Shown here one piece after another: positions 12,358-23,869 of a stretch of 64,000 bases of DNA. How positions within the stretch are numbered: the stretch's first letter is position 1; every line of letters starts with the position of its first letter. Under the pieces are notes generated by a model. It made no database searches, was not told the origin of the DNA, and saw nothing but the letters and a program-made list of their open reading frames with translations. The stretch is from Costus lasius (lineage: Eukaryota; Streptophyta; Magnoliopsida; Zingiberales; Costaceae), in assembly GCA_027563935.2 (NCBI GenBank), contig CM050447.1, forward strand, positions 13,360,501 through 13,424,500, written 5' to 3'. Position numbers and translations under genes: made by a program.

Positions 12358-12581
12358 TCTGCTATAAAAAGGAACAAGCCATTAAAGGAGAGTTAAGATG
12401 GTTAGAAACAATAATATTCCGAACAGCGCCTTAAATCACTAACATAAAGAATTACTCTAAACACTTATAGATGATACTTACCAAGGTTGTTCCTCAGCAA
12501 AGAGGGTTCCAACTGATTACATACTTAATCATAATATCGTTCTTATAGGAATTTTCATTCGCATGTCCAACGCGTAGATCA

Positions 12582-12670
12582 TCACACCCCAGAGAGGGCA
12601 CCCAGGCGGGCCAGGCCTAGAGAATCCACCCTCGAGACGTGACAAATCAAACCTACTGGACACGCCGGCC
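12582..12670 (-). repeat. LTR-end-like fragment in the chromovirus leader
   Basis: About 90 bp here (CACACCCCAGAGAGGGCACCC...) resemble the outer end of the neighbouring LTR (TGTCACGCCCCGAAGAGGGTACCC, from 13053), including the 'tccaccctcg' stretch. It lies about 380 bp inside the element. It may be a remnant of an older related LTR or a partial duplication. Confidence 0.6.
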
Positions 12671-13036
12671 ATAAAACCCCATGGTAGTGAAGCGGAATGC
12701 TAATTCCATTGCTGCAGTCAATGGAGTTTCGCAAGCTCTACATCTTGGCGATTCTTGGACAGAGGGTTCTGGAGCGTGTTTCATACTCTTAATTGCACTA
12801 AGATTATCGTCGAAATAATTACGAGAAATTAAGATGCACTTATCATTTCAAGAACTTAATTGACTAATTGTCCGGTACTACATCCTATACAAGTCATTCC
12901 AAAGGACAAAGAATAACTTATCGAAGAAAGATTAGTGCATATGAAAAGGAGCGATTTGTGCAAGATGTCGTCCTAAGTTCCTAAATTGTTCCTAAGTCCT
13001 TAAGGCCAATTCTAGGGATGAAATTAGGATCATTCC

Positions 13037-13047
13037 CTCTGGTACCA
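13037..13047 (-). promoter_or_regulatory. Primer binding site, initiator tRNA-Met type
   Basis: On the minus strand, TGGTACCAGAG lies five bases after the 5' LTR. It differs by one base from the usual TGGTATCAGAG. This sets the minus orientation of the chromovirus. Confidence 0.75.
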
Positions 13048-13052
13048 TTAAT

Positions 13053-15224
13053 TGTCACGCCCCGAAGAGGGTACCCGGGTGGGCCCACCACGGGGAGTCC
13101 ACCCTCGGGATGCAACGGGTCAAACCTGTCAACCTGTGGGCCAAGTCAACAACAAAGTCAATAGTCAACAACACCAATGCAATATATAAATAAAATAACA
13201 AAAACAGTATCATAAACAACATACCGCCATCTGGTCCACGACCAGGCATGCAAATACAACTCCACATACCACATTGCCAAATAAATATACCCTGACTGAA
13301 AATAGATAAACAGATACGTAATGCAGCTCCCAAGGTGGCACTACAACTAACTATCTAGATTCGCTCCAGGAGGAGCAACGGCAAAGCCTAGAAGAGAGAG
13401 GAAAAGTAGGGGGAGTTAGCCAGAAGGGCTAAGTAGGGATATATAAGGGATATGATGCATGTACAATAAATAAGGTTAATTTCCAAAGTCTACCAGTGTC
13501 TTATGTGCATGTATCACAATAAATATGTATAACACAAATCAACATCATATCGAAATATCACAGCATACACCCATAAAACAGAGCTAGGCCAATCGTCTAC
13601 TTAAGGACACGCACTCCTGGAGGAGTGGTCCCCAAAGTCAGCTCAAAACAAAGGGGACGGCTGTCCGTCGGCAGTCCGCTGGTGTAGCGTCCAACACCAA
13701 TCACCCCGAAGTCGGTATACGACACTACGGAGATGACGCAAGTCGACAGCATATAGTACAAATGTCCTCACATCACGGATCATGACTATAGCTAGTGGCC
13801 AACATACAAAACGCGTAGCCCTCGCCCACAACAAGCTACGGAACAGACCTCGGTCGACTGGCATAATCTCCCCACTCCTCAGTCCAACCGGTATCAACAT
13901 AATCTCAATGAGTCATATCAGCCCAATCCAGAGCACAACAGATCAAATCAGCCCACTCTCAGGGCTCAATGGGCGCTCATATAGAGCCATAAATATACAT
14001 CATATCACATAGCATAAGGTGTAAACAACAACACAAAAATAGAATGCATGCAGGCATATGTATGAACAATAAAACAGGGTGGGACTACAACGGACTAACA
14101 GATACAAATCAAATGATGGAACTAAAAGCAAGGTGCCGCTAATCTAGGCATGCATTTGGCACCGTAATCAAAGATAGGAGGAAGACCCTACCTCGAAGTG
14201 CAGGGTTGCGCTAAAGAACCAACCAATAGATATACACGTCCGAACGTCGACTACCGATCGAGCCCTACCGCATACAACAACATAATGTTATAACATGCAG
14301 GTGTGTCACGTATTGTCGGATCGCGCAATAACCCTAAACCACATGCATTTCTACAACGCGGTATAAGGGGGATTAGGATACTAACCTTGTTAGCAACCAC
14401 GTGCGAACGTTAACTACCGTAGATCATCCGAGCGCACGAGAACCAACCCAATACGCGTCGGTGCGACTCCAGAAGATTGCCGGCGGTGATCGCCGGAATA
14501 GTGCTCCGCCGCCGGAACAGTACTCGATGACGCAGATCGGAGCCCACCGGAGCACCAAAGGAAGCTGATGCCGAGATGAGTTCAATCGTACAGCCGCTTC
14601 TGCGAATGGCCGCCGGAATCGCCGGGATCGATTAAGAGAATCCGGCAGCGCCACCAACTCCTTTCACTGGAGCCGAAGAAGGTGACGCGCCGGAAATGCG
14701 TCGGCTTGTGGCGGAAATGTCCGCCGAAGGTGGAGGAAGGTTGCTGGAGACGCCGGAGACGAGTTGGGCGTCGGATCTGGAGCTTTCCGTCGGATGCGAG
14801 GGAGAAGAAGGAAGAGGCGTGGGGAGGCGGCGGTCGACCTGGGAACTTGTCGCCACAGCTTCCGTTGGCTCGAGGAGGAGGGCGAAGGGGAGCAGTTGCA
14901 GGGGAGCTCACCGGCAGGAAGGGAAGAGGAGGCAACGCGAGCAGGTGGAATCAGGTGGCTTTGTCCGCCGTTCGAGCACGAGAGGGAGAGAGAGTTGGCG
15001 TGAGGAAGAACGCATGAAGGGAGAGAGGCCTTGACGTGAAGAAGAGGAGCTGGTGTGAAGATCGAGAGTTGGCGCGTATGAGTGAAGAAATCTGGGCGGC
15101 GGAAATCAGAGAAAAAAAAATCACATTCGATTGCTAATTTGTCGTTTTGTGCCAATGTTGACCTGATTTGTCGTTTTGTGCCAATGTTGACCGTAGTCAA
15201 TGGAGAAAAATTCAGGGCATAACA
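13053..15224 (-). repeat. 5' LTR of the chromovirus
   Basis: This 2172-bp LTR is the fuller copy. The part absent from the 3' LTR (about 14670-15189) is GC-rich with several overlapping long ORFs. It ends with a 29-bp tandem repeat (TGATTTGTCGTTTTGTGCCA...) near 15130-15190. The deletion in the other copy ends at that repeat. It abuts the right AGTCC duplication. Confidence 0.88.
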
Positions 15225-15229
15225 AGTCC

Positions 15230-18060
15230 AATGCCCATAACCACACAAAAAATGCACGTCGTCTTCATTAGATGAACCAACAATAATAATTAGGAAACTA
15301 GAATTACAAGGTCACTTAACCTAAAACCCCCATTGCTAAGTACACCTTGAACATTTTTTTTCATCCAAACTTTATGTTACTGTGGCATGAGTGATGATAT
15401 TTTAGATCATAAGGAAAAAAATTGAGAATAGAGCAGTAAACCAAAATGATTTTTTTTTTTAATCTTTGACACAATTTGTTAAGAAAAATATAATGAATAT
15501 AATCCATTCGGAAATGCTAATATAATCTGGATTGACGACTCTTGAATCAGTCAATTATGATTTTTTTTTTTCTACAGTAGAAGTGCAGTCTTACTGAATA
15601 GCAAAATAGTGTCGAGGTCAAAGAGAATCAAGAAATATGAGAACGATACGCATACTGAGTTTGCGCCTAATTTGCTTTGAGACTATATTTTACTGTATTT
15701 TAGGGGTAAAAAGTTAACCCTCAAGTGTTGGTGTAGGAGCTGGATTGTTAATGGTTAATGCTAGAGGCCAGGGTGTCGTTTCTAGTAGAACAATAGAATG
15801 GCTAGGTTTGGATGTCCATCTCACAGGCGTCATTCTTAAAGCAAACAGAAGCGAATAATTGTTCTTAAAGAAATCGTAAATTTTTGGAGGTGTGATTAGA
15901 GCAAGACTAATCGTTTTCGATTGATTTTAATTGAGAGTGTCGATCATATATAATCACAATCTCATGATCATATAGTTTAATTTCTTTATTTTTCTAGTGA
16001 TTTTGTCAAAGAGAATAAAAAAAATCACATTCTTCGCAAGAGAAAAAAAGGAATATGATTCTGTTATTTGCTCAAAAAGAAAAAGGAAAATGAACAACTG
16101 CTTGCACCACTTAAATATTGGAATCACATCCTGATCTCACAGAAAAAAGGAATTTTTTTTGTCCTTCAAACAAAAAAGAAACAGAATCAGATTCATGATT
16201 GACACTTTCTTACCGGCACAATGATTTTCTCTTCAATGTTGTGCTGGCTTGGGATTTATCATTAATTTTAATTAAAAAAATTAAATTTAAAACTGAATAG
16301 TGAGTAATGTCTATTCAATTGGAAAGCGAAATGCACATTACTAGTCGATGGTTTTATATTTTTTAAAAAAAAATATTGCTGAATAATTTTTCTAAAAAAA
16401 TAATTCCTTGTTACTATTTGGTCGTAGTATAATTTGTTTTTAATATTTTAAATTTATAAAAGATAATATATATTTATAACTTAATAAAAAAAGTGTTGCT
16501 AGTAATATTAGAAATTTTAAGTAATTGTTTTTTTATAAATAGTTGCGTTACTATTAGTTCCAATAACATAAATTCAATCATATTTAGAGATTATTCTATA
16601 GCTTCTTTTTATCAATAATTATATGTTCAAGTAGATAAGAGGAATTCAAATTTATTTTGCTTTTGAAAATTTATATAATTAATAAATAATTTATTGTTTA
16701 AAATACTTGTAAATGATTAAATATAACTACTATTATTGGAAGAACTTATATTTAAATTGAATTGAAAATATGTTTTAATTTTACAAAAAAAAAATAAATC
16801 ACTACATATTATTGATATACATGATTTGAAATAATTAATGTACACTATTCTTAATAATTGAGCTGGAGTATCACCTAAAATGCATTTATAAAATTTTAGT
16901 TGATAATTTAATTTGATCATATTTATATAGTAAACAAAATATATTATGCTCTAGAGCCTCTAACAACCCTCAATAACACAGCTTTATTCTCTTCTTAAAA
17001 ACACACAACAAGTAAAACAATGAAGATATATGATTCGATTATAAAACCTTGTTATCAACAGCTAAGAAAATATTTTTTTTTATTGAAGTATATTAGTTAG
17101 AATTATCATCAATCTAGGCTCATATCATTACAATGCAAATTCAAATTGATTAGTACACTGAGACAAGCCACCTTATTATCGTTGGATTGATTAGATAGCA
17201 AACGCCCTTAGTTAGTCTTCAATAATTCTATAAGCCTCTTATCATTGCCTCGTGTGGGCATATAATTGATTAAATCAATAACTAATGCCAGACATAATCC
17301 GATTTTGGAGGTGTATGATTAATTGTTATAATATTAATTCTATACATTAATGAATGCAGTCGTTCTTGACATAAATCTCCACAATTATTAATATGTTCCA
17401 ATCCACATCCCAATTCATTATGCACCATCCTCTTCAGCTTAATTTGGAGCTTTGCATGTACGGCAAGAATTAAAAAATAAGTGAAATTTATCCATTCGTA
17501 TACCTATTTTTAAAAAAAGGAATATTTTTTTAAAAAAAATAAGGATTTAAAAGAATTAAAATAAAAGAATGATTTATGGAAAAATAAAAAAAGATTTTTT
17601 TCTCATTTTTCCTTTATTTAAAAAACATAGAGTCACTGCCACGTCAGATGTAAAACGACAGCTCAATCCAATTAATGTGGAGAATTGTGGAAGAGAGCAT
17701 GTTGCGTGCCTTGAGGCACTACCTCACTATATGATCTCTCTTCACATAAAAGGTTAAAAAAGAAATATAATAACTCAAATTTAATATAATTTATTATAAT
17801 AATCTAATAAAAGATAAATTTATTCATTTATTTTAATAATATATGCGTGCGAATCAAATGGGTGCATAATATAATATTGAATGGTAAGAAAATAATCTTG
17901 TATAAAAAATCTATAGATAATGCTAATATCCAAAAAAAAGATTTTTTTTTTCTCTTGTTGGACTTGTGGAGGCGAGAACACCCAAACGCGATCTACGAGG
18001 ATCCAGCACGGATCCAACGTCGCCGCCGTAACTCTGTCGTGATCCAACCAAATCCCACAA
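15230..18060. other. AT-rich intergenic DNA
   Basis: No gene is supported. There are many A/T homopolymers and short ORFs without coding character. Confidence 0.7.
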
Positions 18061-18065
18061 AAACT

Positions 18066-18077
18066 CACGTGCATGCA
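18066..18077 (+). promoter_or_regulatory. G-box/ABRE core next to RY motif
   Basis: CACGTG (18066-18071) is followed immediately by CATGCA (18072-18077), about 270 bp upstream of the TATA box of the galactosidase gene. In seed genes, bZIP factors bind the first and B3 factors (ABI3/VP1 type) the second. The adjacency suggests ABA or seed-stage control, which would fit a seed imbibition protein family gene. Function is inferred from motifs only. Confidence 0.45.
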
Positions 18078-18341
18078 TCCATCCACCCTCACCGTCACCC
18101 CCGGCCCACTCGTCTCTGTGCACGATCTGGTCCTACGGTGCCTCATCCCCGATAAAATCTACCCCATCAATATTTTCTCCCTTGTTCCTCGCTCCTCTGC
18201 GACTGGGCAGGACAGCTAAGCCCTACGCCAATTGCGATCGAACTCAGGACCAGATCCGTTCCGCCCAACTGCAGCAGACCACAAGGAGCAGGGGAGCAGG
18301 ATGAGCAGCATCCTCCTCCTCCGCCCACCTCTTCCGTTCTC

Positions 18342-18348
18342 TATAAAA
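18342..18348 (+). promoter_or_regulatory. TATA box of the alpha-galactosidase gene
   Basis: TATAAAA within CTATAAAAGC, about 230 bp upstream of the ATG at 18575. Transcription would start near 18375. A possible leader intron (GAG/GTTTTG to TTCTTAG near 18440-18531) is seen but not certain. Confidence 0.6.
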
Positions 18349-18574
18349 GCCCCTTCCTTCCCCCCATTAAGCGCATTGCTTCCCTTCGGAACAACTAGAT
18401 CTTTTGCTACCTCGGCTCCCTCCGCCGCCTTCCGTTGCGAGGTTTTGATCTCCCTCGCTGATTTGCTTTTGCTTCTTGGTGATCGATTTGTCGTGTTTTT
18501 TATGGCTTTGAGTCATGGTGATTTGTTCTTAGGCAGTATCTGAGAGGGGGCCGCTTGCTGTAGAGCCGAAAGAG

Positions 18575-21310
18575 ATGACGATCGCCTCGGCGGTTAGGGT
18601 GTCTGATGCAAAGCTGGTTATTAAAGGACGCACCGTGCTCTCTGGTGTGTCCGACAACGTCGTCTCCGGCTCCGCAGTCAGCTCCGGCCCCGTTGATGGC
18701 ATCTTCCTCGGTGCGCAGTTTCCCCAGGCCAGCTGTCGCCATGTCGTCTCCCTCGGCACATTGAGGTTTGATGAAGAAGCAGAAGAATTTATTACTTGCC
18801 TTATGGGGGTGATTCATCCCTTTCGGATCTGGATTTTTTTGCAGGGACGTCCGGTTCATGGCGTGCTTCCGGTTTAAGCTCTGGTGGATGGCGCAGAAGA
18901 TGGGGGATCAGGGGAGGGAGATCCCCCGCGAGACCCAATTCCTGCTACTCGAATCCAGAGCCAGATCTCATGACAGCGCCAGCGGCGGCAATGAGATGGT
19001 GTACATCGTCTTGCTCCCCCTTGTTGAAGGCCCCTTCCGCGCCTGCCTCCAAGGCAACGCCCGCGACGAGCTCGAGCTCTGCCTGGAGAGCGGCGATGAT
19101 GACACGACGTCTGCTTCCTTCTTCCAATCCCTCTTCGTCGGCGCCGCCGCATCGGACCCGTTCGCTGCCATAACGGGCGCCATCGATGCCGTCAAGGCGC
19201 GGCTCAGATCCTTCCGCCATCGCTCCGAGAAGAAGCTCCCAAGCATCGTGGACTACTTCGGTTGGTGCACGTGGGACGCCTTCTACCAGGACGTGACCCA
19301 GGAGGGCGTCGAGGCCGGGCTCCAAAGCCTCACCGCGGGCGGCACACCCCCGAGATTCGTCATCATCGACGACGGGTGGCAGTCTGTCGGCACCGATCAG
19401 CCGGCAGAAGAGTCAAAGCCGAGCCCTTTGCCTCGGCTCACCGGAATCAAGGAGAACGGCAAGTTCCAGAGCAAGGACGACCCCGCCGCGGGGATCAAGT
19501 CAATTGTTCGAACGGCGAAGGACAAGTACGGGCTCAAGTACGTCTACGTCTGGCACGCCATCACCGGCTACTGGGGCGGCGTGCGACCGGGCGTAGAGGG
19601 GACGGAGCATTACGATTCAAAGATGAAGTACCCTAAACCATCGCCGGGTGTGATCGAGAACGAGCCGGGGATGACGACGGACGCGCTCACGGTGCAGGGG
19701 CTGGGCTTAGTGCACCCCAAGAGCGTGTACAGGTTCTACAACGAACTCCACAGCTACTTGGCGGCCGCCGGGGTCGACGGCGTCAAGGTGGACGTGCAGT
19801 GTGTGCTGGAGACCCTCGGCGCGGGACTAGGCGGGAGGGTGGAGCTGACGCGGCAGTACCACAGGGCTCTCGATGCGTCGATCGCCAAGAATTTCCCCGA
19901 CAATGGCTGCATCGCCTGCATGAGCCACAACACCGATGGTTTGTACTGGTATGTGTAATTTTCCTAAATTTCTTTCTTGCCAAGCGATTGAACATTTGAT
20001 TCAATTGTTCCCGTTCCTTGAACAAATTTAGCTCGAAACAGACGGCGGTAGTGAGGGCGTCGGATGATTTCTATCCACGCGACTCTGTGTCGCACACAAT
20101 TCACATCGCCTCGGTGTCTTACAACAGCGTCTTCCTCGGCGAGTTCATGCTCCCGGATTGGGATATGTTCCACTCTCTGCATCCTGCAGCAGAGTACCAT
20201 GCCTCTGCTCGAGCCATTAGTGGCGGGCCGATCTACGTGAGGTAAGCCAGCTATCTATCATTTGATTCTTCGATCTCATGTAAGCTTCTGCAATGAGAAA
20301 CTAAGCGTTTTTGGTCATGGCAGCGATGCTCCTGGGAAGCACAATTTCGAGTTGCTGAAGAAATTGGTCTTGCCAGACGGATCCATCCTTCGCCCTCGAT
20401 TGCCCGGACGACCCACCGTCGATTGCCTCTTCTCCGATCCTGCGCGGGACGGCGTTAGGTGAGCGCCAGTCCTCCACACCCCCTCCATCGATTGCGCCAT
20501 TGTTGTACTAATGCTCTTGTCCTCTTCTTTTTTCAAGTTTGTTGAAGATATGGAACATGAACAAGTACACAGGAATTCTTGGGGTCTTCAACTGCCAAGG
20601 CGCTGCATGGAGCAACAAGGAGAAGAAGAACGTATCCCACAACACAACATCAGAGGCGTTGACGACTTCCGTGAGAGGAAGCGACGTGCATCTCATCTCC
20701 GAGGCGGCGGCGGACCGGGAATGGAGTGGTGACTGCGTCACCTACAGCCACAGTGATGGCCAGCTCGTAGTCCTTCCACACAAAACTGCGCTGCCTGTAT
20801 CCTTGAAGGTTTTGGAGCATCAGATCTTCACAGTCTCTCCCATCAAGGTCTATCAGCTGCATTGCGTGCATTTATGTCAAATTTTCTTAAATCTATCTGC
20901 TGAGTGCTGACACTTCCAATAATGTACATACGGTGCAGGATTTGGCACCTGGGTTTAGATTTGCACCGCTGGGCCTGGTTGACATGTACAATGCAGGAGG
21001 AGCAGTAGAAGGCCTCACGTACCATGTCCTCAATGTTGCCAACTTGTTGGAACTGGATTCCAGCTTCGCCGGCAGCGACTCCAATGTGGCGCCGGAGAAC
21101 CGAGGACCCGAGGCTATTGCAATGGTCTGCTTGGAAGTCAAGGGATGCGGTAGATTTGGAGCTTATTCTTCAGTCAAGCCTAGGAGATGTTTGCTGGGCT
21201 CTGCTGATGTTGAATTTACTTACGATTCTTCATCTGGTTTCCTGGCTCTTCATTTAGAGAGCTTGCCCAAGGGCGAGAAGAAGGTTCACAACATTGTTAT
21301 TGAACTATAA
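18575..21310 (+). CDS. SIP2: Alkaline alpha-galactosidase / raffinose synthase-like protein (GH36, seed imbibition protein family)
   Basis: Six exons with GT-AG introns: 18575-18765, 18845-19948, 20032-20241, 20324-20458, 20538-20847 and 20939-21310. Together they give 773 aa, the normal family length. Landmarks are [14 protein letters not shown] at the exon 1/2 junction, FGWCTWD (about 202-208), DDGW (239-242), KVDVQ with the likely nucleophile D380, and RASDDF (440-445) with the likely acid/base Asp. No signal peptide is seen. Family members hydrolyse raffinose-type oligosaccharides or transfer galactosyl groups from galactinol. SIP members are mostly alpha-galactosidases of seeds and sink tissue; which activity applies here cannot be told from sequence. 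The start is the first ATG, with an N-terminus ([18 protein letters not shown]) typical of the family. Coding DNA is GC-rich. All expected motifs are intact. Confidence 0.95.
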
Positions 21311-21534
21311 TTAGGTTACGTAAAATTGAATATTGAAGGCCCTCATTGTTTCCAGAGGTAATTGGATGGATAAGGAAAGAATGAAGATTTATGTGAAGAT
21401 TTTAGGAAAGATTTGAAACATCAATTTGTGTGATTTTTTACAACCTTCTCATGCTCCTTAGTTTGAGATAGCAAGAGGGAAATGGGTTTTGATGTTCATC
21501 TGTTATGAATCATGTGCAATCTATAAGAGATTTC

Positions 21535-21540
21535 AATAAA
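21535..21540 (+). terminator. Poly(A) signal AATAAA
   Basis: AATAAA about 225 bp after the galactosidase stop codon, in T-rich sequence. It is a plausible 3' end signal for that gene. Confidence 0.5.
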
Positions 21541-21544
21541 AGCC

Positions 21545-23735
21545 TAGCTCAATCCTTGAAGCTACTTTGGAATCTTCTATTAGTAAAATTTTGTGATTTC
21601 TTAATCTTCGGAGAGGCACTGTAAAGAAGGAAAAAAAAAATCTGTACAGAATCTAAGCTGTTCTTAGTTTGCAAGTCAAGATATTAGCTGAAAATATATA
21701 CAAAATCATTTCTTTTATTATCTGACTAGAGCATGAGACCCCATATAGGTAGAAGAACATCAGTAGCAAAAGGCAGTGCTAAGATAATCTAAAGTTTTCA
21801 GTAGCAACAATACTCACAAGCACTATGTTCTTTAGTGATCTGATTGTTGATCTGATTGTTGATCTGAATAAGTGAAATTAATAAACTTGAAATTTTTGCA
21901 TCAGCCTTAATGTAAAACAAGTGTGTGTTTGCTTCCCCTTCCATACTCTGATACAAGTTGACCCACGAACAAGTACATTGAGTTCTTATTGATAAGTTCA
22001 CCAAGTTGACTCACTAGTTTCTTTCTGCAACTGAAAATTCATGGATGCGTAGGCCATTTGCTTCCTTCTTGTTCATCAAGTTGCCTTCAGAATTCTCTCT
22101 AATATGATGAACATTTGAATATTAATCCACCTCTTCTTACCATTTACAAATTCTTTCATCATTAAGATTTTTCAGGCCTTCATTTTCCTTTTCTCTTTTG
22201 ACAACTTAATAAGGTGAGCTTTCTCTTTAATGCAGATCGCTTTCCCTAGTACAGACTTGTTCTCTTATCTATTCAGAATTCAACTCCTTACCAGTTGGTG
22301 AGTAAGACTTTCTGATAATACATCAGTATCATCTTCTTCTAGCTTCTGTATTATGTTCAAGTTGATGAAAAGGTTTTGAGCTTGCACATTCTATCTCCTA
22401 ACAAAAGCTCTCTGGAAGTGGATGATTTGCCTCTGCTTCCTTTTGTGGAGAATGGAACCGAGGCTAGTAGGAAAAAAAAGACTCATTTTGTTTTTGACTC
22501 CATTTGATCTGTGATCTGGCAGATGAGCTTTCTCAGTTGATATAGAACTCAAACTGAGAATTGAACCTTTGAAACTTACATCAGGATCACAAAAAGCCAC
22601 ATTTGCTAGTGTTTTAGCAAAAGAAATAGATGCATGTCAATTAGTATTATCCGTGTTCCTTGAGCTGAAATTTCTCATCCAAGCTTTATGCCTTTTCAGG
22701 CAATAGTGAAAAAATAACACAGTTATTTAGTAATACTGATACCAACAAAAAGATTGAAAAATATTAGAGATTGGCAACATAAAAAACAATCATATGGATG
22801 GGTCTTCAGTATGCACAGTGACTTTGATGGCTGCACTAAGATCAGGACAACTGCAAGATCATTATAGTAAAAATGGAGGCTTCAGAGCAAGATCTATGAA
22901 CAGGATCATGATATGATAGTCACATTGCTCCACTCATAAGCAACTGTCACTGAAACATGACTTCGTTCTCATTTTCCTTTGGAAGTGGAAAAGTTTACAG
23001 TGAACAATACATATTTCATTCATTGAGTAACAACAAATGATTTTTTTTTCAGGAATTAAATGATAGGATGAATGGATATCAGAAAAGCTGCGATAGTTTC
23101 TCAGCTTTGAGTAAAGGTGAAGTGAGAGGGTATGGAATTGCACAATCGACCAACCTCAGCCTTTCAGAAAGTGGCTGCTGATTTCCTTCTGAAGTCCAGT
23201 CTGAAACTCTGTTACCGAAAGATGATGAAACAAGCTATGATGCATCTGAAAAGATTAATCAATGCAGCTTTCTCAATGCTTTTTTCTAATTTTGATCCAT
23301 GAACCCAGCAAAGCTTCCTCCCCGTATAAGAGAATGCTCATCAATAAGTATCATAAATTTCAATCGCAGTGAGTTGTTCTTGGACTCTATTATGCTCAAA
23401 AGCATTGGAAAAAAAAAGAAGAAAATATATGTGAAACTTTCACTCAGATTAGCATCTTCTTCTTGCTGACTGAAGAATTCCACTCAAAGCAAAATTCTCA
23501 TTGAAGGATTTCAGATTTGCTGATCCTTTTTCTCTTTTCAAGTTCGGAACACCAAGATGAAGAATCCAAACCACTGCTACCTAAAATTAAGCACAGAAAA
23601 GAAAACACCAAACTAAGGTACAAGCAGGCATACCCTTTTTTTTTCTTGAAGGAGAAACACATGATCACCTGAAACATGAAGAAGAAAGAATTGAGCGGCC
23701 AATGCCAGAATTTCAAAGATGAACTGAGGAGAAAG
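21545..23735. other. Intergenic / possible MIR396 transcript body
   Basis: No coding gene. The minus-strand transcript from the MIR396 hairpin may extend into this stretch; its end cannot be set from sequence. Confidence 0.4.
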
Positions 23736-23738
23736 CTG

Positions 23739-23869
23739 AAGTCCCGAATTGCCATCACATCCCACAGCTTTCTTGACCCTCTTCTTGTGTTCTTCCTAGC
23801 CGAGCACACACATCAGACAGAGAGCCAAGAGAAGTTCAAGAAAGCTGTGGAAGGGAATGGCAGGGACTT
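23739..23869 (-). ncRNA. MIR396: MIR396 precursor hairpin
   Basis: On the minus strand the 5' arm carries the mature miR396 sequence at 23852-23832, core TTCCACAGCTTTCTTGAAC, ending CTT. The 3' arm holds the star strand at 23778-23758 (GGTCAAGAAAGCTGTGGG...). The arms pair along their length. The stem continues below with TGCCAT/ATGGCA and AAGTCCC/GGGACTT (23863-23869 with 23739-23745). The loop is about 53 nt. miR396 is conserved in land plants. It cleaves mRNAs of GROWTH-REGULATING FACTOR genes and limits cell proliferation in leaves and inflorescences. The gene is convergent with the galactosidase gene. Transcript ends are not visible. Short ORFs crossing the hairpin on both strands are incidental. 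Confidence 0.93.

Larger units (their letters stand above)
1557..15224 (-). mobile_element. Defective Ty3/gypsy chromovirus, minus orientation, hosting a nested element
   Basis: The two LTRs (1557-3183 and 13053-15224) are direct copies ending TGTTACGCCC...GGGCGTCACA when read on the minus strand. The whole unit is flanked by the identical 5-bp target-site duplication AGTCC (1552-1556 and 15225-15229). An initiator-Met-type primer binding site lies next to the right LTR, so the right LTR is the 5' LTR. Internal DNA, once the nested element at 4485-12142 is discounted, is only about 2.2 kb. It holds a gag gene and the last few dozen codons of a chromodomain-type integrase. Protease, reverse transcriptase, RNase H and the integrase core are missing. 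The element cannot be autonomous. Assignment to the Tekay/Del-like chromovirus group rests on the gag and chromodomain remnants and the iMet PBS, and is an inference. Confidence 0.9.

Noticed and set aside
14582..15257. Several overlapping 70-200 codon ORFs on both strands
   Set aside because: They lie in the GC-rich part of the chromovirus 5' LTR, overlap each other in many frames and match no family.
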